Assembly (NCBI RefSeq): GCF_000002995.4
Contig: NW_025062475.1
Span: 14,637,152 to 14,701,151 of the forward strand
Length of the DNA stretch: 64,000 nt
DNA from: Brugia malayi
Lineage: Eukaryota > Nematoda > Chromadorea > Rhabditida > Onchocercidae
Reading direction: 5' to 3'
Shown piece by piece: positions 57,260 to 64,000 of the stretch. Both the position numbers and the translations under genes were made by a program. The notes under the pieces are model-generated. The model was not told where the DNA came from and did no database searches. It saw only the letters and a list, made by a program, of their open reading frames with translations. Numbering within the stretch: position 1 is the first letter of the stretch; the number at the start of each line of letters is the position of its first letter.

Positions 57260-58442
57260 AATAATTTTAAATATCAATGGACTAAATGTATCTGCCTTCT
57301 CTAAAGGAGAGGGAAGATTCACTTTATTGAAAATGAAGTGCAGATTCTCAACACTGTTGATCCTTGCATTAACTTTGACCTTTACAATGAGTTTCTCTTT
57401 TATGTATGGTTGAATAAACTCAGTAAATTTCCTGCATGTTCCAATCATTCTTTCCGTTGAGTTTCACACATGATTGTACCTTGTAAATGAGCTGCTTATA
57501 GACATCTTTGATAAATTTGATGACCACCGAACCAAAAGTAAAACTAAACCATAACAGAAATCAGATATAGGTGCTGATAAGAAGTATGCATGGTGTGACG
57601 TAAAACCTATTTGCTGCAAGCATAATGAGCCAAGTTCAATCTGCTTTGAGTAGTAATCTTCTGTGTATTAGTAACCTTGTCTTTCTTCTGTTTTTCAATT
57701 ATTCTATCTATATTGTCGCTGAAAAATTTGCCTAACTTAGGAAATATTTCTTTTGCTGCGATTTTATAGAAACTACTGCACGAATGAGTTTGACTAAGTC
57801 AGCAAAAAAAAAAAAAAAAAAAAAAAGTTCTTTTAGTTTTTCTAAGCTACTGGGTTCAGATTGAGATAGCCTCCGTAAATTTTGGCACTCAATTTTAACT
57901 TTGGACAAAGGATTTTACGGTCAATGGAAATAGCACTGTTGCTTTTATGCATCCTCTCTATTAACTTTAGCTGTCAACTATCACCTTTCTTTTTGTTACT
58001 AGGAGTACGTGTTTATGCTAATGATTCTTTTATTATATTGTGGGAGATAGTCTCATGTCTAATTTTTCTTCTAGAAGACCCATTTGTTCAACTTTATCTT
58101 CTACGTTTAGTTGACTCTGATCTAGTACTTATAGCGTATTCTCAGTATTCTTCAATCTATGTAATACTTTTTATAGAAACTTGTAAAATTTCGTATTTGT
58201 TCATTTTTTTTTTAGAAAATATCTGTTTAATATCGTAACAGATTAATAATAACGTTAAAAGTATATTTACTTAAAGCACAATAAAAAATTGTGCCTTTAC
58301 CGGATTTTTCTACTGAAAATCTAGCATTTTATTAGAAAATTAAATTGTAAGACTGTAGAAAAGGTATTCAGTGTTTATTTTTCTTGACTGTAATGCAATA
58401 TAGAGAGATTATTAAGTACTAAAATTAAAGTTACGCACTATT
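57260..58442 (-). pseudogene. Candidate degraded coding DNA of unknown (possibly bacterial) origin
   Basis: Base composition changes sharply at the end of the satellite. The minus strand has several abutting open pieces in different frames: one with VEDKVEQMGLLEEKLDMRLS (around 58090), one with LRRLSQSEPSSLEKLKEL (around 57850), one with EIFPKLGKFFSDNIDRIIEK, one with a hydrophobic FLLWFSFTFGSVVIKF, and one with KEKLIVKVKVNARINSVENL. These look like a protein or proteins broken by frameshifts, not host intron sequence. A long poly-A run (57805-57825) interrupts them. The plus strand has a 118-residue open frame with hydrophobic content that is probably a shadow. No family was identified. Confidence 0.35.
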
Positions 58443-58747
58443 TTAAAATTTATGGAGGTTTCGTAATGCACTGCTTAGACCTGGTTGTTTTGATCCACAC
58501 ATTACTATTTGTTTGCCCGATATAAAGAAGATATTTAATACATATATAAAGAAGATATCAATAGCACCAGTGAAGACAGTTGCGAGAGGGACACCTGGTT
58601 TTGGGGGGGAGAAGGGGAGGGGGTAGTGACCTAGTAAATTTAGTGAATGAAAGAGCAGAATTAAGAAGACTGTTACTATGGGTAGCTTTGAATATGCACG
58701 TAATGATGGGCTGGAAAGACGGTCTCTAGTGACGACTCTGAGAGGAT
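58443..58747 (-). other. Unidentified segment joined to ubiE, probably Wolbachia intergenic
   Basis: An open minus-strand frame of about 100 codons contains SPPKPGVPLATVFTGAIDIF. Composition is GC-richer than host DNA and it abuts the ubiE fragment at a sharp boundary. A 25-bp tandem duplication is present: TATAAAGAAGATAT occurs near 58519 and again near 58545. I think it is Wolbachia spacer DNA, but the source is not proven. Confidence 0.4.
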
Positions 58748-58952
58748 CCGAATACCAAAAGCTATTGTGCAACAGTCGAACTCAGAGTCTTCAAATGGCA
58801 AACTTTCTGCGTTTGCACACACCCAATTAAAATTAAGCTGATTTGAGTTTATGGCTTTATTACGTCCTCTACTTAGCATGTTTTGATTTATATCACATAC
58901 TGTAACCTGAACACTCGGCTCTCTTCTTACTATTCTTATTGCTATGTCTCCC
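58748..58952 (-). pseudogene. ubiE: ubiE fragment (Wolbachia-type quinone C-methyltransferase)
   Basis: About 68 codons with [35 protein letters not shown] and [15 protein letters not shown] then TIAFGIR. This is the SAM-binding core of the UbiE/COQ5 methyltransferase family: the acidic VCDIN strand and the [10 protein letters not shown] motif are diagnostic. Full enzymes are about 230 residues, so both ends are missing. The fragment meets nth on the opposite strand at about 58952 with no spacer. It has no internal stop but cannot make a working protein. Confidence 0.8.
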
Positions 58953-59228
58953 AATTTTGACGACTTGGTGTCTTTGCCAGGAGTTGGGAGAAAGAGTGCT
59001 AATGTATTTTTAAATTCAGGACTTGGCATTCCAACATTGGCAGTTGATACTCATGTTTTTAGAGTGAGCAATATAATTGGCCTTGTGAAAGAAAAAGACG
59101 TGTTCAAAACAGAGAAATCTCTTTTAAATGTAGTTCCAAAAAAATACCTACTCTATGCTCATCACTGGCTAGTTTTACATGGTAGATATGTTTGCAAAGC
59201 ACAAAAACCCTCGTGTAAAACATGCATC
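58953..59228 (+). pseudogene. nth: nth fragment (endonuclease III)
   Basis: About 90 codons from the middle and end of bacterial endonuclease III. It shows the helix-hairpin-helix [13 protein letters not shown] with the catalytic Lys, then the catalytic Asp in AVDTHVFRV, then [19 protein letters not shown] and the first Cys residues of the iron-sulfur loop ([12 protein letters not shown]). The fourth Cys and the N-terminal third are missing. It is cut at both ends by minus-strand gene pieces. In bacteria the enzyme removes oxidised pyrimidines and cleaves abasic sites; this copy is a relic. Confidence 0.85.
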
Positions 59229-59694
59229 CTGTTGATAATTCAAGCCAGCCAATAGCATACTCCCCATTTTGTTTAACTATGGACGCAAGATAATTGCTGT
59301 TTTTATCCTCTAATAGCGAATCTTCAACAATTGTTCCTGGAGTTACAATTTGCACTACATCACGTTTTACTATAGATTTATAGCCCCTGTTTTTTGCTTC
59401 ATCAGCAGTTTCTAACTGATCGCAGATTGCTACTTTGAATCCTAAATCTATTAACTTATGAAGGTAAGATTCACTACTATGCGCTGGAACTCCACACATT
59501 GGTACCTCTTGCCCATACAAATTACCTCTCTTAGTTAGTACTATATTCAGCAACTTCGCAGCTTTAATAGCATCATCAAAAAACAACTCATAAAAATCTC
59601 CCAGCCTATAAAATAACAGATGATCCTGATATTGAGCTTTTAGGTTCAAATATTGCTCCATCAAAGGAGTATTTTTTTCTCTTACGAAGTTCAT
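59229..59694 (-). pseudogene. mutS: mutS 5' fragment (mismatch-binding domain)
   Basis: Starts [18 protein letters not shown] at 59694 and stays open for about 155 codons of MutS-like sequence. The mismatch-reading Phe-x-Glu is present in [16 protein letters not shown] and [20 protein letters not shown] follow, then [15 protein letters not shown] and [11 protein letters not shown], and the connector strand IGWLELSTG. Similarity stops at the junction with nth. This is domain I plus part of domain II of a protein of about 800-850 residues. The start codon is intact, but the rest of the gene is absent here; a 3' portion lies at 60319-61102 in the opposite orientation. Confidence 0.88.
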
Positions 59695-60004
59695 AACATT
59701 TTTAAATATGTTGCGTTAGCAATAGCTTCAACTTTATTATATGGATAACATAGAATTTACATAGGAATACTTTATACTATGCAAAGGCAATACTACTATT
59801 TTTTTAGAAAATTGTGCATATGCAATAGATCTGTGGTAGCCTCTTCTATAAGCCATAACTTATAACTAAAATTATATAGAATTTTGGCTTTTTGAAAAGC
59901 CCAAACTGCCATTTGCGGAAGGTATACATGTAATCTTTTTGCCAAATTGAATCACAGCGTAGAAATAGCAACCAGAGAAAAAAAACAGAAACCCTTGCCT
60001 ATTT
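59695..60004. other. Unassigned nuwt DNA
   Basis: About 300 bp between the mutS start and an unidentified minus-strand frame. No coding similarity was recognised; it may be Wolbachia sequence upstream of mutS. Confidence 0.35.
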
Positions 60005-60318
60005 CTATCTTTGGGCAAAATTCCCTATTTTATTGTGAAATGGTGTACCTTTGAATTGTATAGCAAACTGAAAATACTTTTTTAATATTTTTATCAACAA
60101 ATTAAGTAACATATTATTCGCTAGTAGACAAAATTGTTCAACAGTTAGGTTTTTTGGACGCTCCCCTATTAACTCTGGCGATTTTAAATCACCGAAGTTA
60201 CATGCTATATCGTAGTCATAGCCAATCTTCATCTCACTTCCCTCTCCAGCGACAACAGAGACCTGATTAGCAAAGGTTGATTTACTAAATGAGCCGATAA
60301 AACCAGAAACAGTAGAAG
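60005..60318 (-). pseudogene. Unidentified open frame, probably a Wolbachia gene fragment
   Basis: About 104 open codons, cut at its 5' side by the mutS 3' fragment. It includes VSGFIGSFSKSTFANQVSVV, EMKIGYDYDIACNFGDLK, ELIGERPKNLTVEQF and a hydrophobic LLANNMLLNLLIKIL, and ends KIGNFAQR then TAG. The composition is unlike host A/T translation and looks bacterial. I do not recognise the family, so no role is given. Confidence 0.4.
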
Positions 60319-61102
60319 GAATTCAATATTTGCAATGAAAGACACCCAGTTGTTGAAGTTAACGATAAGTTCATTGCAAATAGCATCAATTTGTCTGGTA
60401 TACATCTAATTACTGGCCCTAATATGGCTGAAAAAAGCACTTTCTTGAGGCAAAACGCTCTCATTGCAATTTTAGCTCATATGGATTCATTTGTGCCAGC
60501 AGATAGTGCACATATTGGAGTGAATGATAAGATATTCAGCAGGGTTGGCGCAACGGATAATATAACGGCTGGTTATTCCACCTTCATGGTGGAGATGATT
60601 GAAACAGCAACCATAGTCAACCAAGCAACAGACCGTTCCTTGGTAATACTTGATGAAATTGGTAGAGGAACAGGAGTGTATAATGGCTTATCTATTGCTC
60701 AGGCGGTAATTGAACATATTCACAATGTAAATAAGTGCCGCGCTATCTCTGCAACTCATTATACTAAAGTAAGCAAATACTTGAAAAGTGTCAAGTGTTT
60801 CTGTGTGAGAATAAAAGAATGGAAAGAGGAGGTGATCTTTCTACATGAAGTAGTTGAGGGCGTTGCAGATGAGTCATATGGAACACATGTGGCAAAACTT
60901 GCTGGTTTTCGATGCTAGTACACATAGGGAAGCATTATTGCTGCTTAAGGAAAGCTCCAATGATTTGATATATAAACACAAAGTTATGAAACAAGCATAC
61001 TCTTCTTCAGCGGACAATCGTAGTTTTAGTCAGAGCAAATTGAACATTGAAAATTATTTACTAAAAAAAAAAAAAATAAAAATTGATGTGGAAAACGAAT
61101 GA
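60319..61102 (+). pseudogene. mutS: mutS 3' fragment (ATPase domain) with frameshift
   Basis: Begins inside the gene with NERHPVVEV, then the Walker A region reads GPNMAEKST where the family has Gly before KST. Next come [20 protein letters not shown], the Walker [30 protein letters not shown] and [15 protein letters not shown]. At about 60905 the frame shifts; the C-terminal tail continues in another frame (STHREALLLLKESS through SQSKLNIENYLLKKKK). This is the ATPase half of MutS without the lever and clamp. The frameshift and the Gly-to-Glu change in the nucleotide loop mark it as non-functional. Confidence 0.87.
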
Positions 61103-61275
61103 ATTACTTTGCGAAGTGTAAAGTAAGTTTAATTGAAAAGATAAATAAAATAATCTCTAATATGGTAATAACTACAGCCAGTGCAGTAGCAGAGGTTGAA
61201 CGAATGTCTATTTTGTTGAGCCAAGTAAAGCATGAAACTCTACTAACAATGCAAGTTCTAAACGAGCATAAGCCC
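61103..61275 (+). pseudogene. Unidentified open segment joined to nuoA
   Basis: About 50 plus-strand codons with SLIEKINKIISNMVITTASA and EVERMSILLSQVKHETLLTM. The minus strand is also open here, continuing from nuoA as a hydrophobic readthrough. The plus-strand reading looks more protein-like. Family unknown; probably another Wolbachia piece. Confidence 0.3.
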
Positions 61276-61622
61276 CATTCTAATGCACCTTTACACCACT
61301 CATGGATAAAACCTACAGTAAGTATTGCAAGAAATATCATCATAGACCAAAATCCACAATAGCTTATTTTAGATAAAGAAATAGCGCAAGGAAAAAGAAA
61401 AGCAATTTCTAAGTCAAATATCATAAATAATATTGAAACTAAATAAAACTTAATGTCAAAATTTTTTCTTGCTCTTGATAAAGGGTTAAAACCGCACTCA
61501 TATGTAGAAAGTTTTTCACTATCTGGTTTGCTTATTGCAAGAAACATAGGCAATACACCCAAAGCAAGAGATAGTATAATTGACACGCAGATAAAAATTG
61601 CTATAGCTAAATATTCACTCAT
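61276..61622 (-). pseudogene. nuoA: nuoA, NADH-quinone oxidoreductase chain A (nearly full length)
   Basis: Starts MSEYLAIAIFICVSI at 61622 and shows the three transmembrane helices of NuoA/ND3. Conserved parts are the loop KLSTYECGFNPLSRARKNFD, the helix FYLVSILFMIFDLEIAFLFP and the end GFIHEWCKGALEWG. About 115 codons are intact, close to the normal 115-125. Just after ALEWG the sequence leaves the family and reads through a further 55 codons, so the natural stop is lost. NuoA is a membrane subunit of complex I. It is nuclear debris by context, although the frame itself is still open. Confidence 0.85.
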
Positions 61623-61647
61623 TTAATAAAACTCGTAGAAAGCAACA

Positions 61648-61995
61648 CTACAAATTTACATGCTTTCCTAATCTTTTATCACCTAAAATATCCATATGAA
61701 AGTGCGGCACAACTTGTTCCCCGTTTCACCGCAGTTAGTAACTAATCTATATCCTGTTTTTTCTAGGTTATATTTATAAGTTATCTCTCTTACAGTTTTA
61801 AAGAAGCCTACTATTTCCTCCGCAGAAGCTTTAAAAATAAAATCATCATATGAAATATATTGACTTTTCGTTACAACTAAAATGTGAAATGGTGCATCAG
61901 GATACTTATCGTAAAATGCCAAGACATCCTCATCCTCATAAACCTTCTTGCAACTCACCCCTTAATATTTGAGCAAAGATGTTATTGCTATCATA
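61648..61995 (-). pseudogene. HIT-family hydrolase, frameshifted
   Basis: Reads NNIFAQILRGE, shifts frame near 61957, then CKKVYEDEDVLAFYDKYPDA, PFHILVVTKSQYISYDD, YKYNLEKTGYRLVTNCGETG, shifts again near 61716, then EQVVPHFHMDILGDKRLG and a TAG at 61648. This is a histidine-triad nucleotide hydrolase of about 120 residues. The triad HxHxH is HFHMD here, so the third His is Asp. Two frameshifts and the changed triad show decay. It ends 25 bp from the nuoA start on the same strand. Confidence 0.85.
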
Positions 61996-62109
61996 GTATT
62001 TATTGCACATGCTTTAGAGGCACGACCACCTTTTTCTCTTCCTGGGTTCAGAATAGGTGTAGATGAAGGGCTCTCCATTTTACTGTTAGAGACATCTCCT
62101 TCAAAGCGT

Positions 62110-62240
62110 AGCCTTCTGCCCTTTATGTCCCCTACCAGATGTTTTACCTTTACCACAACCAATACCTCTAACTATTAATTTAGGCTTTTTTTCTTCAATA
62201 ATTCAGTAAATATAGAGTTTAACTTTATAACATTATTCAT
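62110..62240 (-). pseudogene. rplO: rplO 5' fragment (ribosomal protein L15)
   Basis: ATG at 62240 gives MNNVIKLNSIFTELLKKK, then a frameshift, then KLIVRGIGCGKGKTSGRGHK and GQK, the classic Gly/Lys-rich L15 N-terminus. Similarity ends near 62110. The next 115 bp (61996-62109) have an open minus frame with SSTPILNPGREKGGRASKA that I cannot place; it bridges to the HIT pseudogene. The rplO start lies 4 bp from the rpsE stop, the same order as in bacterial ribosomal operons. Confidence 0.8.
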
Positions 62241-62243
62241 ACT

Positions 62244-62585
62244 TTACCTGTTTCCGACTACCTCGCCAATCTTTTTACTTCTTTTGCTCGCTACTTGACG
62301 AGGAGATAACATATTATCAAAGACCTGTACATATAATACTGCACATATAACGTTATGAGGATTATTCGATCTAGTAGATTTAGCTACTACATCTTTTATG
62401 CCCAACACCTCAAAAACCGACCAATCGATCCCCCAGCAATAATGCCTGTTCCAGCTCTAGCTGCTCTTAAAACTATTTCACCAGAGCAAAATTTAGCCTT
62501 AATATCATGGTGCAAAGTTCTACCTTCACGTAAATACACTCTAATCACCGATTTTTTTGCAGCATTTACAGCTTTTATCCTCCTA
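62244..62585 (-). pseudogene. rpsE: rpsE 3' fragment (ribosomal protein S5), frameshifted
   Basis: Begins inside the gene with [40 protein letters not shown] and IIAGGS, then a frameshift near 62425, then [20 protein letters not shown] and NVICAV, a disturbed patch, and [19 protein letters not shown] to a TAA at 62244. This is the C-terminal two thirds of S5. The 30S protein is essential in bacteria, so a broken copy supports a nuclear relic and not a symbiont chromosome. Confidence 0.85.
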
Positions 62586-63348
62586 TAGGAGGAATTAATG
62601 CAAAGCATTACTTATAAATTCTTTTACAGTTTCATAATTATTAGTTTCGCAGCGGTTGTAACATAATTCACTATTTTCTTTTGTATTTTTATGTTAACTG
62701 TAAAATTCTTTTCTTGAGAAAGGCAGCTAACAAGCAGTTGTTGTCAGTAAATCTTCAGCTACAAATATTTAAGAAATCCACCAAGTAAGAAAAAGACAAA
62801 AGAAGCCCTAGTTAATATCTATTTAAAAACACTAGCGTTTTTTTATGTTTTAAATACTTAATAATCGCGACTTAGTTGTTTTTTATTGCAACTAACCTTT
62901 AGTCATAAATGTTTTAGAAATTTACTAGGCAAAAAAGGCAAAAGATATATTGTGGTAGATAGTATTTATTCTCTAATCCTGCAAATTAGCATATTATACT
63001 CCTAAACGCTTTATAAGCGAGTTTCAACTTATATAGGTAAAAAATTAGAAATATTGTGAAGACATAAGGTAATATAGTGCAAAAAATTAAACATAAGATG
63101 CTAACTATATAACACTTTATTATTTTAATCTGCACAGATTGAAGGTAACTTAATACCTCCAGTATCAGGATAAGGGGGCTAGCGAGGTTTGTTTTTTAAT
63201 TGCATATTTTTTCTTAAGTAGTTAAATGGCCATTTTGCAATGAATTTTGTCAGTAACCACACTAAGTTTCTTGGTTGCTATGCATCAAAATTCAGCAGCT
63301 ATATATAACTTGAATTTATTTATGGTGTGCATTATGAGGTTGTCTTTC
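62586..63348. other. Unassigned nuwt DNA
   Basis: About 760 bp with no recognisable protein. Composition is bacterial-like, intermediate between host desert and the named fragments. It may be Wolbachia intergenic DNA or an older, more decayed insertion. Confidence 0.35.
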
Positions 63349-63721
63349 TTAGATTCAAAAATTACTGTCTACTTTACTCCATGAGAAGATTATGCTCAGC
63401 AAGTAATTAATACAATAGATCAATCTGAGAAATCCATTTTGGTTCAATAATACAAATTTACTCTTGAGAAAGTGGCTAATTCTCTAGTTGAAGCAAAAAA
63501 ACGTAGCGTTGATATTAAAATTATTCTAGATAAATCATAGCACATTCAAAACATAGTGTTATGCACAAGTTATTTGAAGAAGGAATACCAATTTGGATTG
63601 ATTACAATCCAGAAATCGCTCATAATAGAATATTAATTATGATGACCACAAGGTTATTACAGGGTCGTCCAATCTCAGTGATACAGCTGAAGAAAGAAAT
63701 GCTGAAAAATTACTAACTATT
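63349..63721 (+). pseudogene. Phospholipase D-like nuclease, heavily broken
   Basis: In frame 1 DSKITVYFTP is followed by a TGA at 63382, then EDYAQQVINTIDQSEKSILV, a TAA at 63448, then ANSLVEAKKRSVDIKIILDK and a TAG at 63538. The frame then shifts to HSVMHKLFEEGIPIWIDYNP and EIAHNRIL, and shifts once more to DDHKVITGSSNLSDTAEERN then AEKLLTI. This is the PLD superfamily HxKxxxxD domain; the Lys of the motif is Arg in HNRIL. Three stops and two shifts make it the most decayed named piece in the window. It is joined directly to ftsZ. Confidence 0.8.
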
Positions 63722-64000
63722 GCGAGTGGGCGGTGCTGGTGGGAAAGCTGTGAACAACATGATCCAGTCTAATTTGCAAGGAGTGAATTTTGTTGTAGCA
63801 AATACCGATGCTGAAGCACTAGAAAAATCATTATGTGATAAGAAAATTCAGTTAGGTATTAATTTAACTAAGGGTCTTGATGCTGGTGCTTTGCCTGATG
63901 TTGGCAAGGGTGCAGCAGAAGAGTCAATGATGAGATAGATTATGGAGCATATAAAAGATAGCCATATGCTTTTCATCACGGTAGGGAGAGTGGTGGCACT
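63722..64000 (+). pseudogene. ftsZ: ftsZ fragment (cell-division GTPase), cut by the window edge
   Basis: Starts in the first GTP-binding loop with VGGAGGKAVNNMIQSNLQGV (the family has Asn where this copy has Lys), then FVVANTDAEALEKSLCDKKI, QLGINLTKGLDAG and VGKGAAEES. A small indel near 63930 shifts the frame; IMEHIKDSHMLFIT follows in the original frame. The last bases should encode the GGGTGTG signature loop but read differently (GRVVAL), so further damage is present. FtsZ forms the bacterial division ring. The gene lacks its start, and the rest lies beyond the window. Confidence 0.85.

Noticed and set aside
57882..58238. 118-codon hydrophobic plus-strand frame
   Set aside because: Leucine/isoleucine-rich reading; the minus strand shows better protein-like pieces. 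Kept only as part of the broken region.
61969..62178. 69-codon plus-strand frame
   Set aside because: Overlaps rplO and HIT fragments in antisense; the ribosomal match on the other strand is stronger.
58443..64000. Interpretation as a contaminating Wolbachia contig joined to host DNA
   Set aside because: Essential genes (rpsE, rplO, ftsZ) are broken, and the gene order is scrambled at sub-kilobase scale, which a living symbiont chromosome could not tolerate. An assembly artefact is still possible at the 57.2-58.4 kb border.

Overview
The window reads as a chromosome piece from a filarial nematode, probably close to Brugia or Wuchereria. It has short coding exons split by AT-rich introns with nematode-type TTTCAG acceptors, splice-acceptor signals just ahead of several start codons (as in trans-spliced genes), the nematode telomere hexamer TTAGGC inside an AT-rich satellite, and a right end built from broken Wolbachia genes. 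Species is an inference; no single feature proves it.

Layout. 1-25 kb is a compact block of conserved housekeeping genes: the 3' end of an unidentified Ser-rich protein (+), RGP1 (+), DPH7 and CDK2AP1 (both -, only 49 bp apart, so probably one operon), the copper chaperone ATOX1/cuc-1 (+), then on the minus strand UTP25, elongin B, DENR and a GLY-family polypeptide GalNAc-transferase. 25-29.7 kb is AT-rich spacer. 29.8-37.7 kb is a complete 17-exon SERCA calcium pump (sca-1 type, minus strand). 37.7-53.2 kb has no gene I can recognise and is an extreme A/T desert, interrupted by a phased TTCCGG triplet near 39.7 kb and an exon-like island near 47.4 kb. 53.2-57.2 kb is a degenerate satellite with a unit of roughly 330-350 bp that switches orientation and contains two inverted copies of a palindrome-ended TTAGGC tract.

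57.3-64 kb is bacterial in character. From 58.4 kb I can name pieces of Wolbachia-type ubiE, nth, mutS (two halves in opposite orientation), nuoA, a HIT-family gene, rplO, rpsE, a phospholipase D-like gene and ftsZ. They are truncated, joined end to end without host spacer, on mixed strands, and carry frameshifts and stops. This is best explained as nuclear Wolbachia transfer (nuwt) DNA. The preceding 1.2 kb (57.3-58.4 kb) looks like older, unidentified transferred or pseudogenic DNA.

The named host genes are not one pathway. They cover Golgi Rab6 exchange (RGP1), diphthamide synthesis (DPH7), chromatin or cell-cycle control (CDK2AP1), copper delivery (ATOX1), small-subunit ribosome assembly (UTP25), cullin ligases and transcription elongation (ELOB), translation recycling and reinitiation (DENR), mucin-type glycosylation (GLY) and calcium storage (SERCA). 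Exon boundaries were set by eye from GT-AG sites, reading frame and family similarity; no transcript data were available.
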